Below, one piece after another: positions 12,101 through 24,908 of a stretch of 64,000 bases of DNA. The notes under the pieces were generated by a model. The model worked only from the letters and a program-made list of their open reading frames with translations, ran no database searches and was not told where the DNA came from. The first letter of the stretch is position 1; each line of letters begins with the position of its first letter. A program made the position numbers and the translations under genes. Source of the stretch: Epiperipatus broadwayi (Eukaryota > Onychophora > Udeonychophora > Euonychophora > Peripatidae); the NCBI GenBank assembly GCA_028023455.1, contig JAQFVV010000513.1, forward strand, positions 246,001 through 310,000, given 5' to 3'.

Positions 12101-12726
12101 ACAAAAAAAATCTCTATATTCATTTCTACTTGACAAACTGTGGATAATTGTAGCCATTTTGAGGAAATTTAAACATTGATTTATAGGGCTTTATATTTTG
12201 CTGCTAACTTCTGCCATGTATTAATACAAATGAAAATTAAAATATATAATCTTTGCTATTAATTTGTAAGTATGTACTGCAATATTGCAACCAAAGTACT
12301 AGCATAAGACCATTATAATATCATCCAAAATACCTTGTCTCTGAAAAAGATAAATACTACTATGTTTTCAAAATTCACTGAAGTTTGCCATGAAAGTGTT
12401 AAGAAAATGTTGTTTACCATTTGTAATATTGAAAAAAATATCGTTTTGTTTATGGAATAGTCTTTTATTAACCTTATGATATTATTCTTAGCTCTGAGCC
12501 TAATAATTACACAATTAGTTTTAGTTTTTAAATGTAATATCTGTACATAATGTATAGAACTAAAATTTAAATGTTATGAGCTTTAAAATTCAATTATGAA
12601 AATATTAAACATTAGAATAGCAAGTTATCTTCATTGATATTGTAATATGACTTTATTCTATGTAGAATACAATTTTTTCTATTTGTGTTTTTTGACAATT
12701 AAATTATTTATATACACCTTTTTAAC
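9200..12726. other. Gene-free AT-rich stretch
   Basis: Small ORFs (for example 9518-9802 and 10595-10783) are hydrophobic or lysine-rich translations of AT-rich DNA with no motif that I recognise. I see no tRNA, rRNA or clear transposon here. Confidence 0.6.
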
Positions 12727-12870
12727 ATTGGACCTAAGGTAACATGATAGAATATATTATTTTTATACTGATGACCTGGGTTTGAATCCAGGCCAAATAA
12801 ATTAAGAAGTGTTTTCAATTTTTCAAGACACAAGTCCATGGTGTAACCCATTTAACAACCTCATATTTAG
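12727..12870 (+). repeat. tRNA-like SINE head
   Basis: CCTGGGTTTGAATCCAGG (around 12775-12793) is a perfect T-arm: 5-bp stem CCTGG/CCAGG and a B-box-like loop. A degenerate A-box-like region (AAGGTAACATGATAGAA) lies about 40 bases upstream. The acceptor ends do not pair well, and a non-tRNA tail (AGACACAAGTCCATGGTGTA) follows. It reads as a SINE, not a tRNA gene. The boundaries are approximate. Confidence 0.5.
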
Positions 12871-15840
12871 TATCTAGCTATTTTTAGCTAGAGAGTAAAA
12901 TAATAGTGGAAAACTGCTTAAATTCTGTGTACCCAACAGTCAGATAATTTTGGTGAGGACTGTCTTCTTGTTCACCATTCTTTATGAGAAGCTATTGGAG
13001 AGAATTTTGCCATACAACAGGCTATGTAAATTTTTTTATAACGTCTATATGTTTTTGGAACTGTTTTATTATTTTTTTATAATGTCTATATGTTTTTGGA
13101 ACTTTATTATTATTTTTTTGAATCACTATATAACAAGTAATTGAATTTTTATTTTGTTTTATTTAAATATTAAGATTGTGTATTTTAATAATTTATAATA
13201 TTTAATTTTTATATGATAGACTGACTCAAATGTCAGATTTTATAGTTATGTTAAGAGTAAGAGTTATTTTGGAAGTTGAAACTTATGAATTTCTAAGACA
13301 GCCACAAATTTAAATGTGAAAAATGCACAGGAACACCTTTTATGTGTGTGCCTCATAAGCAAAGTAAAAAATAAAAACAAAAATTTTGTTCAAATTTTAA
13401 TATAATTTATGTATATTTTAACTAAATAGATTTCAAAATATTAATGTTTTTAGATCATATCTTCAATATTTTGAAAATCACCTTTTTTTAAAAAAAATAA
13501 TAATTTTAAAATTTTTAAGAAAGAAATAATATGCAATTCCAATATGGGGCTTTCTAAAAAAATTTTTATTGTTTTAGAGGTACATTAAAATCAATGTAAG
13601 AGCTTAATGGAGGATGCATGATTGAAAATTTGTTTAAATCTTAAAGTTTTGAATGGCCTTTACAGACTAATCATTGAGATTTTGTCCAAATAAATTTTTG
13701 AAATTTGCCTTTAATAAATGTTTGTTTGTTCCTCCTAAACCACAAAGTTTCCTTATTTTAATTCATATTTAAAAATACTAAATTGTCTAGCTTTATATTA
13801 CTGACCACCATATTTATAGACACAGCAACACATTAATTTCTATTATTTTTTTGATAATTAATATGGGTTAAAAAAGTTCATAAGATAAATAAATGAATAA
13901 AATCTAAATCAAGGATTTACTTATGATAACAAAATACATACATTTGAAACATTTCCTGCTTTCATACTGAGCTCATGGGATTACATTAAGCTTCTCCTTT
14001 ATATGAAAAGGCAATATGTTTCTTACAGTAAAAGTGTTATTCCAAACAAACAAACAAAATAATTTTTTGGGAATACATTTGTTACATCATTACCATCTTT
14101 TAAACATTACACAATGAAACTAAATCTTTTATATTTTAGATTTTTCTGATTTCTGCACAGTTGTTTATTTGTCCTATTCAATGATTGAAGTTCTTCCTTT
14201 ATAACAATTGAGTAAGTTTGTGAAAAGCTGAATTGATGACTGCTTCATTCTTTTTGATATCTTTTTAGAGTGGAATGGGCATTAAATAATTTTCTTTTAT
14301 TGCACTTAGTTCTTAATTCTCAATAGTATTTTTGCTTCAATCTAGAACTGTTTCTAGAAGCATGCATTTTTATTGGGCAGCTGATGTAGTGCTAAATAGC
14401 TTTTGTCTTGCCCCTTACCATATTACTTTTGGGATATTTATCTGTGTTCATTGAGGGCTTTTTTCTGCATTTTAGTTACTAGCATATTTCTTTTAATTAT
14501 ATTGTAATATTAGTTTTATAAGGTTTTGATTCTAATGAACATAGTTATCGAATTATATATGCTCAATAGTGGATCATTGTATTACATAGAAGTATATTTT
14601 TGTCTTCTAATCTGAATTCAAAATTTGTTATGTGAATAGGGAAGGTTTACATCTCATAGAATTGTTAATTATGATTCAATATTTATTCTGTGACACCACT
14701 AGGTCCAAAATAAGTTTGAGATAGAATAGAGTAAAAAATTAGCCATTTCTATTTCATGGTAAACATAATTATCTAGATATTGGATTGGAATAATTATTTT
14801 GATGATGTTATATGAATTGAATTATTAATTTTCTACATGATTTGAATTTAAATTAACATAAGCCAGATTGATTTCTATGTTTAAAAATATTTGTATGAGG
14901 AAGATAATCGATTAGGAATGGGAAATTTCTTCAATATTTTTTAAAATTGTAAAAATAGTAGTTCTTTGATAATAAGATACATATAACATTTATCATACAT
15001 TTTTGAATGTTTCAAAAATTGCAGAAAATATTTTAAAATTGTATATATAAATAATAAAAAATATGTCTATAAAGTGTGTTCCGATACCTCATCAAATATC
15101 AAAACACTTTTTATAAGCAAATATAATAATAACCCTCATGTTATCAACTTTTTTGATTGGTATCATTTAAAAGCCAAAAAAATTTAGTTTCAAAATATCT
15201 GTTTTTTTTTAATACTTATTATTAAAGCATTTATTAAATAAATTATTCTAATATTTGTATATACTACATTATTATAGATTATTAATTTAGAAAAAATGAC
15301 AATGAAAACCAGTATTGTCTTGAGAACCACAGAGAGTAGTTTTGTGAGCAACATGTAGTTTACTAGCCATATTATGCCCATTGTTGTAGTAGATGTAAAT
15401 TTTGCAAATTTTTAACGTCTATTATTATTTCAAGAATGTATATTCAAATAAATATTTTTATTCCAATGCCATTTATTATTTTTGGGTAATATATTTATAT
15501 TTCTGATTATATACATTTATTGCCAATTTTATTAAGATCCGAATAGATTCTATTAAATGCTTTTGAATAATAGTTTATTATTTATTGTTATTACAAAAAA
15601 AAAAGAAATATTTTTAACTTTAGTAGTTTGTGATTAAATTTGGATTATCTTTATTATTATCTAATTTAAAGGCATGGAAAAGATTTGGGTATAAGTTTAA
15701 AGATAATATCATGTTAAAAATCAGATTTTTTAAAATAATAAGACAATTTTATTTATAAATTAATTCTAAGAAATTTACATGTTAAAAAAATAGAGAACTT
15801 ATAAAAAAAAAATACAAGTGACAATATTTCTAGTCTTATA
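12871..15840. other. Gene-free AT-rich stretch
   Basis: No supported gene. It contains the two-copy tandem repeat at 13029-13118 and otherwise only AT-rich sequence. Confidence 0.6.
13029..13118. repeat. Two-copy tandem duplication, about 50-bp unit
   Basis: GTCTATATGTTTTTGGAACT occurs at about 13042 and again at about 13084. Each copy is preceded by ATTTTTTTATAA and followed by TTATTATT. The ORF at 12950-13144 owes its repeated MSICFWNF-like segment to this duplication. Confidence 0.8.
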
Positions 15841-15859
15841 TTTTGATTAAATCCTATGT

Positions 15860-17262
15860 GGCTTTGAAGATTTTCTTGTGTGTGTTAATACTGTCTTTAT
15901 TTTTAATTTCTTTAATTTTGCTCAATAAAAAAATTGTTGAGTTTTCCAAATTTTGTTTAAAACATATGTGACATCTTAGACACCATAATGCAAATATTAT
16001 AAAAGTGGATATTCTAATTTGCGGATAAATTCCATCATATAAACTAATATTTAAGGTTTCTATTATATTGTGTGTTAAATTAGTTATATTGAGTAAAAAT
16101 TCTTTAGTGTTTTCCAGAACACAACATTGATATAGAAAGTGTTTAGTTGTTTCATCTGATTTTGAACATATTGGTCAAATGGGGTTTATTTTTGAAATCC
16201 CCACTTTGTGTGAAGAAAAAAAATTATAGATAATGCTTCTAGATTAATTTTTACAAAAAAATCAAGGTATTTTGGTTCTAATGACAAACATTTAAATCTC
16301 TTTATAATTAGTTTATTAATGACTTGTGCTAATGTGGATTGATTTTGGTCTATATCAAGTGATAAATAATAAGTTTCCCAGTATGTTATTCCCTGGCAAT
16401 TGACCATCCAAATTTAGAGAATTTTTTGTAAAATTTATCATCTGTAACAGCCAGCTTTCATTTATAGGTGGAGGTGTATCTGTAGGAGTTATAGTTGTAT
16501 AATAATTTAGATATTGAAATTTATCATATTGTTACTTTTTTGCAAAAAGAAAGTATTTATTGAGGGTAGTGATGTTTTTTTTTTTTGCATATTTTTCAAA
16601 CTGATTGCAGCAGGTTTTTTTTCCCAAAAAAGTTTACCACATAAAGTGTGAATTCTTTTGATAAAAGACTTAGAAAAATTTACAATAGGCATAAAATAAT
16701 TAACTTTTGTAAAAATAATAATATTTATAAGTGAAGATTTGGCATAAAGTGATAAATCAGCTTTAGATAATGATTTGATACAAGATTGAGCAGAATAAAA
16801 TAAATTTTTTAGTATATGTGATTTCATTGCTCTATTTGATTTGTGCATTGGAAAACCTAAAAAGTTATGCTTCTATGCAATAAAAGGAGATAGAATATTT
16901 TTACCAGTAGCAATGCACCAAGTGGATGATTTGTTAAGATTGAATTTAAGTCTAAAATTATTTGTATAATTATTTAAAATGGAGATAACATTTGGGAGAT
17001 ATTTTTTATTTGGAATAAAGATTACAATATCATCCATGAACACAATATGATTAATTGATTTCTTAATTTCAGGAATGTATAATCCTGGGATTTTATTATT
17101 TAAATCAGTAAGAAGAGGATTAATATATGTAATAAAAAATAAAAAACTTAAAGGCCCTGTGGTATTGAATTTACTTGGCTTGAAACTTTGTGTGGTTTTT
17201 CCATTTATGTCTTTTTTATATATGGATTATAAAAAGCATAAAGTGAAATTATTTAAATAATT
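15860..17262 (-). pseudogene. Non-LTR retrotransposon (LINE) reverse transcriptase, 5'-truncated relic
   Basis: The minus strand reads, with stops and frame changes, GPLSFLFFITYINPLL (the motif after the fingers), KKSINHIVFMDDIVIFI (F-M-D-D, the catalytic aspartate pair), FRLKFNLNKSSTWC and NFLGFPMHKS. Then 16848-16507 (113 codons open) contains LCGKLFWEKKPAAISLKNMQ, the thumb/connection region typical of LINE RTs. At about 16175-16095 it reads PICSKSDETTKHFLYQCCVL, the C-terminal C-x2-C...H...C knuckle. The normal role is target-primed reverse transcription of its own RNA. The endonuclease and N-terminus are absent and the frame is broken. I cannot place the clade securely. Confidence 0.85.
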
Positions 17263-17342
17263 TTTGGTAAGTATTTTGATTATAGATAGCATTAAGAACC
17301 TAAATGTGTTCAAACTATATTCATTGTTTAATATTGTATTTA

Positions 17343-17880
17343 TATATTGGTCTATTTTCATCATCTAATATTAAGTATTGAATGTCTTTAGAAAAATTTA
17401 ACTTTATTTAAATCTTCCAATTACATTCAACTGTTAATAGTAGACTCAGATCAGTATATGCACAACGTTTTGAGAGATATTATTATCCTTTGTTTTTTAA
17501 GTGTTGCTGACCCAACCAGTGACAATACTAGCATGAGAATTGATTCTGGACTCTTAGATTCTTCAATATTGAATTTTAAGATAACACTCTAACCAACTGA
17601 GCCATCCTGCCAAAGTTGGTTAGAGCATTACCTTAAAATTCAGTATTCAATAATCTATGAATCCAGATTCGATTTCCATGCTAGTACTGTCACCTATCAT
17701 GTCAGCAACACCTGAAGAAAAGAAGAGAATAATACCTCTCAAAACATAACCTGTGTGCAAACATAACCTGCGTGCTATTACTAACAGTTGAATATAATTG
17801 GAATATTTAAATAAAGTTATCTTTTTCTAAAGACATTCAATACTTAATATTAGATAATTGATGGAAATCATCCAATATAT
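17343..17880. repeat. Head-to-head palindrome of two family C repeats
   Basis: The left half is a minus copy and the right half a plus copy. Their tRNA-like heads meet near 17614. Read from the minus strand, the left head is GGCAGGATGGCTCAGTTGG, then TTAGAGTGTTATC (A-box-like), then CCAGAATCAATTCTCATGC (B-box position). The right head starts within the A box (TTGGTTAGAGCATTACC). Both tails end with the family 3' end (GACATTCAATACTTAATATT, CCAATATA). The right copy has CACCTGAAGAAAAGAAGAG and CCTCTCAAAAC. No target duplication could be resolved. Confidence 0.8.
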
Positions 17881-18229
17881 GAATACAACTAAAATAATAT
17901 TATCACAAACTTTCAGGAACACATTGTGTTATTGTTATGTGTTTTTATTTGTTGCTTTATTATTTGGATTATTAACATGTACTGATGTGTAAATATTGTT
18001 TTGAGTTGTTGGTATTGTTTCAGTGAGGGCTTAATTTTTTGTGTTATAACTATCGGGACATTTCCTTGTGTTCAAATTATAATATTCAGTGTAAGACCTT
18101 GGAGTATTTAAATACCATAAAGTTTTAAACTCTAAGCAACTTTCTTGCTGAGTTATTAAACTTCATAGTATTATTTATTATATATTTTATTTAATGCAGG
18201 TATAAACATTATCTAGAAGTAAGCCTTTG

Positions 18230-18270
<41 letters not shown>

Positions 18271-18840
18271 ATTGCATTTAAAGTGACGTTAATAAATGTA
18301 AATTAATTCGAATTATAAGCAAACAAATATTATACCACAAATAATTTAAAAGAATTTAAAAAGTTGATTGTAATTTCTGGAAATAAAATGGAGCATAAAT
18401 TGTGTTGTTTCTTTTTTTTTTCTAATATTTAGTTATATATTTTTTATTGAATTTGACATATACAATCTTTTTCAAGCAGTAGATTTCAGAAGATATTACT
18501 TATCATAAATTGGTTTGGTAGTAGTGAGTTACGCCCAATGTGGATGCTTGATGGTGTTGATTCTCTGCAAAAGCACAGAAATATGCTGTTTACATGGCCC
18601 AACATGCAACCTATAGAACAGTTCTGTTTATATTAGCTGTTAGCAGGCCTAGATGCCATTACACACTTTGCTTCATGTCACTATGGAAATATTACACACT
18701 TCACAGATCTCTACCATAGGATATGAGGGTATGTGGGATTCAACTGGCCAAAAGTATTTTTATGTGTATTGGAAGTAATGATCTTACACCTTACCTGACG
18801 TACTATTGCATACTAACAATTGTAAGCCCTTCATGCATTT
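17881..18840. other. No gene seen; AT microsatellite at 18230-18268
   Basis: A (TA)n run of about 19 units lies at 18230-18268. The part from about 18500 is less AT-rich and may be decayed retroelement DNA leading into the LINE fragment at 18845. I could not read a protein motif in it. Confidence 0.5.
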
Positions 18841-18844
18841 CCCT

Positions 18845-18965
18845 ACACATCTTGGAAGGTGAAAAACAATTGCAGGGGTGATGTGGAGAAAAGAAGCTAA
18901 AGATCAGAGAAGATGGATTGAAATTGGAGAGACCATTATCCTGCAGTGGATTGATAATAATGATG
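18845..18965 (+). pseudogene. RTE-type LINE C-terminus relic
   Basis: The plus strand reads LGR, a stop, KTIAGVMWRKEAKDQRRWI, then EIGETIILQWIDNND. RTE-class LINE ORFs typically end in this way: G-R-P-K-x-R-W..., A-G-x-x-W, A-x-D-R-x-x-W, then G-E-A-(F/Y)-x-x-Q-W. Only the last 40 or so codons are legible and there is one in-frame stop. It implies a 5'-truncated or heavily decayed RTE-like insertion different from the LINE at 15860-17262. Confidence 0.6.
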
Positions 18966-19650
18966 ATACCAAAATAAAATTACTTTTGAAGATATTTATT
19001 TAAGTTTTTTTTTTACAAGTTATTTAATCATGAATTAAAAGGATCATGCAGAACATAATAAAACCTACAGGTTTATCTTGTTTGGTTTAGTCTGTTGGAT
19101 TTATTAATTAGTAAATAAATAGTTTCTTTTTAAAAAAAAAATTAAAACTTTTCTAAAAGTCTGTTGTTGCAGAAAAATTAATTCAAAAATATTTATTAAT
19201 AAAAATTGAAAATAATAATCAGCAAAGAAAAAAAAACAAGTCTTGAAAATGATTTTATATTATGTAGTCTAGTGTTACATTTTCAACATGCAATCTATGT
19301 CACCCCCTACTGTAATAGAATTTTATTTAAAACTCATTATTTACAGTATTTAAGTTTATTTCCTTTTTTAAATATTAAAATATCCTGTTAAAGGAACTTG
19401 TATATAATAAATATTTTCTTAAATAATTAATTGAAATTTAATACAAATGGATTTTAAATTGTATGTAATCTAAATGTTTTAAAATAAATATTTTGATTTT
19501 TTGGCATGTCATTTATTATATGGAAATTTAATTTAAATAGTAATATACATTTCTAAAACTAAATATTCCTCTTAATCAACGTATATGAAGATACTTTATA
19601 TAAACATTTAATAAAATAACTAAATTTATATCTGGAATTAAAATGAAGCG
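18966..19650. other. No gene seen
   Basis: AT-rich DNA. The ORF at 19206-19391 has no recognisable motif. Confidence 0.6.
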
Positions 19651-19654
19651 GTCT

Positions 19655-20370
19655 GCTTTTCTGTGTGTTGCAAATCTAAATTTAAACGCCAAAATTCTCC
19701 TCCTTAGAAAAACTGTAAGAATAAAGCTGCCATTTATTCTTATTGTTTCAGGTATTATAAGGGTTAATTTTTTGTCTTATGGGATTCAAAATTAAATTCA
19801 AAGTCAATTCAGATGTAAACATGGTATTATTAATTTGAACTTATAATCAACATATCACAAGCAAGAATCATTGTATGTAATTTTCAAAACCTTATAATTA
19901 ATCAATAAAACTCATATTAATTGTAAATATTTAATAAATATAGCATCAAATGTATACTGTAAAGAAATAAAGACTATCTTTCTATATGCTAGCAATGTAA
20001 ATGTCAAAAAATCTGTAAGAATAAAGTGGCTGGTTATAAACTCCCTACGTTTTCTAACTTATGATGGAATTTATTGAAAAATTCAAATTCAAAACAGATG
20101 TCAATATGACATTATTAATTTAAAGTTATAAATAACATATCACTAATAAATATCATTTTACATTTTTTTTTAAATTTTATGATTATATATATTTAATAGA
20201 AACAAAAAACAAACTACTTTTCAAATGTGCTGATGATATAAATGTAAACATCCATGTTCACTTTGTGAGAAAACCTGTAATAATAAAGTGACTATTTATT
20301 TTTATTCCCCAGATATTATAAGAATTGATTTTCTGACTTATGGAATTCGGAATAAAAGTCATTCTCAAAA
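19655..20370. repeat. Diverged tandem repeat, period about 260-300 bp
   Basis: CTGTAAGAATAAAGCTGCC (near 19713), CTGTAAGAATAAAGTGGCT (near 20013) and CTGTAATAATAAAGTGACT (near 20275) head three partial units. Further shared blocks include AACTTATAATCAACATATCA versus GTTATAAATAACATATCA, and GTCTTATGGGATTC versus GACTTATGGAATTC. It is an old local amplification with no coding frame. Confidence 0.7.
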
Positions 20371-21674
20371 ACAATAAAAACACAGTCTCTTTATTTTTTT
20401 ATTTTTTTGCACAAAATATGTAGAATTTATAGATTAATTTTTGCTTTGATTATTGGTATATGATTCATGACTATCCAACATTTAGACTACAACCTCTAGT
20501 AGCACAATATTTATTCTGCAGTGTATTGTACAAATTTGTTTATATGAGTAAAGCTTGTAAACAAGCTTATTTAATGTTATTCAAATATCAGATTTTTAAA
20601 AAATTAGAATTCTGATAACGCTTTGAAATTACGAAAAAAAAAAAAGTATACGCCATTATAACGTGGGACTACAATTTTTTTAAAAATGTAACATTCTAAT
20701 GCCTTATTTAAAATTTGTTTCAAGTTCCATAGATTCTGTCCTGCATTGTGGCAAATTTTTTTTAAAAACAAATAAATTAATATTTCCCTTTCGCTTTTGC
20801 TGCGCTGATGCAGTTTTAATATAATAATCGAGCTATGGTTAGTGACCCTTTTATCTTTCAAGATGTATGAAATCTTTATATTTATAGAAAGAAAAAAAAT
20901 CTTTTCAGAAATAACACTGATATTTCACATTCAATTTTTAATGCACAGTGACTTCAAAACCTGTAGAATTATGCTTGCATGCATTAACTAAATTTAAATC
21001 TTTTAATAATATTTTTTAAAAAGACACCCAGGTATCTTAAATAACAAAAGATAATTTACAAACTGTTTTTAAATGAATTGCACTTTCTAGTTAAAGCTTC
21101 TCCGAAACATCTTTACTAATTACTCAATCCCTTTGTTGCTTACAGTTAATTAACATTTTGGTTAACGTTTTAAACAGAAATTAATTGAAAGGGTTTTTTT
21201 TTAAAAAAAAGACGTAAATGGATTTTTAAAATTAACTGAAAAATTAAGTATATCAAATTCTCAGAATATGATCTTTATTGAAAAATATATATATTATTTA
21301 TAACAATCTACAGTTAATGAATACTGGTCTGGGCTAAGCCAGGCTGCACTAGTATATTCATTATTAATGGTCGCTTCTGTCTAGTGGAACACGTACAATA
21401 TATGCTTGTCATTACCAGAATTAAACCATAAACTAGCCTTTTCGTTTATAACTGTAACGGTTATAAAAATAATTATTATAAATACAGTATCTTATAAAAT
21501 ATTGTGGTCTATAGCTAAACTACGTCACTATCTGACAAATACAGCACTAATTCAGAAATGGTGTTATAGGCCATTTGGAGAGAGAGCTAGTCAATAATCA
21601 CCTTTTCACTGGGACACATTGTATGTATGTATGTATGTATATATATATATAAATCGTATAACATTACAATCACT
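20371..21674. other. No gene seen
   Basis: Small ORFs (20604-20861 minus, 21406-21597 plus) carry no motif that I recognise. A short hairpin with GGCTAAGCCAGGCT lies near 21333 between AATGAATAC and GTATATTCATT. Confidence 0.55.
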
Positions 21675-21802
21675 AGTCAAAAAACAAAATGTTGCTAAAA
21701 TTCTCTCACATTCATAGTTTCATCTATTACTTAAGAAAGTCTACTTGCTAACAGATCAAACCAGGTCGTGAGAGAATTTTAGAAAAATTTTGTTTTTTGA
21801 GT
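21675..21802. mobile_element. Short foldback MITE
   Basis: The left arm GTCAAAAAACAAAATGTTGC followed by TAAAATTCTCTCAC pairs with the right arm GTGAGAGAATTTTAGAAAAA followed by TTTTGTTTTTTGAG. The arms are about 35 bp around a 58-bp centre. No coding capacity. The parent family is unknown. Confidence 0.75.
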
Positions 21803-22115
21803 ATATGATTTTCTATTTTATTTATAATTATTATTATAGAGATAGATAGTATTTAATTATATAATATATGATAAAAAAATTAAGAGATTGTTTATTATTA
21901 AAAGATTAATTAAGGATTATTAATTAGATATACGTTTTTGGCAAAAATATTTAATGTCAGTTTAATTTCTGTTTGGTGCCCCATTTTTTCTCCTTTGGCA
22001 ATATCCAGCCTTCTCAATTACTAGAATGGTGGGTAAATCAATGATTTTACAATCTCTTATTAATTTTCTGATTGGATTATCAAATTTAATTTTTTAATTA
22101 GTCTGAATTTTAAAG

Positions 22116-22188
<73 letters not shown>
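22116..22188. repeat. CT microsatellite
   Basis: An almost pure (CT)n run with one TTT interruption near 22140. Confidence 0.95.
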
Positions 22189-22189
<1 letters not shown>

Positions 22190-22639
22190 TTTTTTATTTT
22201 ATTTCAAAGCATTTTATCATGTTCTTATATTGTTTAACTAATTCATAGAGTTAATAGCAATTGGAATTTTGATTTTCCCAAAGAATTGATTTAATAGGTT
22301 AGATAGTATTAATCCTTTTCTTATGTCAAATTCAAATCTGATAGTTTGTGTTATTGGATTAATTTTCTCTGCCTGAAGTGAAACTAATGTTTTGAACATA
22401 ACAATTGCTAGCATTTACTTTTAGTTCTTTAAAGTGTAAAAATTCACTTTTTAAATGGCCATTTCTTTTACATAGCAGGTATTAATTTATTATTATCTTT
22501 AAAATGATGGCATTTTCTTATTTATTACTATGGTTGCTGCACTAGCTTTATTATATACCCACTCATGAGTTAATGTTAGGTCTCATAATTTTTTTGTTAA
22601 TAATGATTATCTGAAGGTTTGTGATGATGGTGTCATACT

Positions 22640-22853
22640 TCAGCTATACAAGGACTGCTCCCATCATCTAGATGAAAAAAATACTTCTTGAAAAATTCAA
22701 AATTTAATTTATAATTTTCTAAATATATTCAACTGTTAGTATGGGACACAACATTTTCAAGTAATATTATTTACTCTCTTCTTCAGGTGTTGCTGTCATA
22801 ATCACTAATGGTTAGCATGGGAATTGAATTCATGGTCTTTAGATTTAGAAATA
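22640..22853 (-). repeat. Family C repeat, interrupted by the Tigger element
   Basis: On the minus strand it shows GAATTCAATTCCCATGC (B-box position), CAGCAACACCTGAAGAAGAG and ATACTAACAGTTGAATATA, as in other C copies. It stops at the TA used by the Tigger. Sequence beyond the Tigger (25260-25300, AAGATAATCTTATGCAATCA then TATTTTGGCAA) resembles the rest of the C head. The transposon therefore inserted inside this copy. Confidence 0.65.
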
Positions 22854-23339
22854 CAGGCAGTCCCCTAGTTATGAACTTAATTGGTTCCTGATGTGCGTTT
22901 GGAAGTTGAAATCGTTTGAAAGTAGAGATATAAAAAAAAAAAAACCATTAAAAAAGATTTTCAAAAGACAGTGTTTATTTTTTATTGACTAGTATCTGGA
23001 GTTTTGTTTACAAATTTATCAAGAGTTAATTGAATTGTATTCCTTTTCTTCTCTTAATAAATAATTCTGTAACATTCAGTGTCTTTTTCTATTGCCCTTC
23101 TTGCATGAAATATGTGCTCTCCCTTGGGATCACATTCTTCCATGATGGTCAAAAATTTGTCAAGATGCATGAAGGCTTGAATTCATATTCTTGATTGGCA
23201 AACTCTTAATAATAAGTTCATTATCAGGTTCTTCATTTTGTATTTTATTCATCTTTTGTAGTTTAATCAAGTTTTCATTTCACAGAGGTTCTGAGTGAGA
23301 TTGCATTAACTCCTCAATATTTTCATCAGTGGCATCTTA

Positions 23340-24640
23340 ATTTAATTCATTCATTATATTGACTATTTCAGTTGTGATATCTTCAGGAGTTTCTTCAATG
23401 TCCATAGAAGCATTCATCATTTGTGGATATATATTTTTTCCAACAGTCTTTCATTGTTGACTTTATTATTTCAGTCAACATATCCACAATAATATTTATT
23501 GCATCCCATATATTATAACTTTTACAAAAATCCACCTTCCTTAGCAATTGCTCTGCTTGAGTCATTAAACTTCTCATATAATACCACTTAAAAGTAGTTA
23601 TCACAGTTTAATCCATAGGTTGTATTTCACTTGTGGTATTGGGAGGGATAAACACAACATTAACTTCTGGATATAAATTTTGCAGGGATTTTAGATGCCC
23701 AGGAGAATTGGCTAAGAGCAATATTGTTTTAAATGATGTTATTCTCACTACCCTATTGCCTAACAGAAGGCACAAAATGATGTGAGAAACAATCTTGAAA
23801 AATCTGAGCAGTAGCTCAGGCTTTGGTATTTGATTTCCAAATGACTGGAAACATTCATTTATCTTTTCCTTTCAATGCTCTAGGATTTTCTGTCTGATGA
23901 ATTAGCATTGGCTTCAATTTACAATCACCAGCTATACTTTCAAGAAGCGATGTTAATCTGTTTTTCGAAGGTTTATGCCCAGGTGCAACTTATTCTTCCT
24001 TTGCTAAATATGTACATGCAGACATCTTTTTCCAAAATAATCCTGTCTCATCTACATTGAAGACTGACTAGGCATGGAAAATAAGCTCCATCTTTAATGA
24101 TATTAGAGAATGTAGAAATAAATTCACTGGCAGCTTCCTTATCTGCACTGGCACCTTCCCCAGTACATTTAATATTATGTAAAGAATATTTAATTTTAAA
24201 TTTGTGAAACCAGCCATTGCTTGCTATTAATTCAACAATTAGAGTCTTCTTTTAATTCTTTCTTCCAATCTTCATGCAAACTAAGAGCCTTAGCTTGAAT
24301 AATTGATAAACTCATTGGGATACCTTTTTGATGTTGATCTTTAATCCATAAAGCTACAGATTTCTCCATTTCATCCATTTCTCTGCCATGTCTTTTTGAA
24401 GCAATATTTCCACAAATTTTTAACATATTTCTTAATTTTGTTCTTGTTTTTCACAATTGTATATATTGTTGATAGGTTTAAATTACATGAACATGCGATG
24501 GAAGCAAAAGATTCACCATTTTCAGAACATCTAATTATATCTATTTTTGTCTTGACTATTTGGGGTTTATGAGACTTTGATTTCTTTTTGGTTGTATCAA
24601 CACTACTATTTTTTTTGTTTCTCACTCGTATTTTTAATTA
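23340..24640 (-). pseudogene. Tigger (TIGD/CENP-B-like) transposase pseudogene
   Basis: On the minus strand, 24625-24371 encodes a psq-type CENP-B N-terminal helix-turn-helix (IDIIRCSENGESFASIACSC, then LSTIYTIVKNKNKI). 24426-24232 encodes the second DNA-binding segment (EKSVALWIKDQHQKGIPMS). The DDE domain follows: FNVDETGLFWKKM near 24060 with the first catalytic Asp; KLKPMLIHQTENPRALKGK; LLLANSPGHLKSLQN near 23715, where the usual LLLDNAPGH has Ala for the second Asp; and TSEIQPMD near 23620 with the third acidic residue, followed by a stop where Gln is usual. The last open block 23604-23395 matches the family's ITTFKWYYMRS region. Loss of a catalytic Asp plus stops and frameshifts means no activity. 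Confidence 0.88.
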
Positions 24641-24798
24641 ATAAGAATGAAAAAAAATTCACCAAAACAAAAACGTATACAGTGTATATCTAATGTAATT
24701 GTGCACAAACTACTTTTAAAAACAAGCGCTAATCAAGACCATTATGTTCTGTGACAATGCTAAAAACAAAATAATTAATGTCAGAGAGATGGGAAAAT

Positions 24799-24908
24799 GT
24801 CAAGCGTTGTTAGCCGAGAGGTCATCGCAGCCATCTTACAAGCAAGTAGTTGGTTGCAGACGGTTGTGGGTTCGCATCCTGGCCAATGCTATGACATATG
24901 AAAAAAAG
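24799..24908 (+). repeat. tRNA-like retroposon (GTCA family)
   Basis: It begins GTCAAGCGTTGTTAGCCGAG, has a B box GGTTCGCATCC, and ends CCAATGCTATGACATATG plus A7. The ends pair (GCGTTG/CAATGC and GTCA/TGAC), extending a tRNA-type acceptor stem. It is inserted within the Tigger element. I could not find a clean target duplication here. It resembles 27283-27390 and 29634-29740. Confidence 0.8.
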
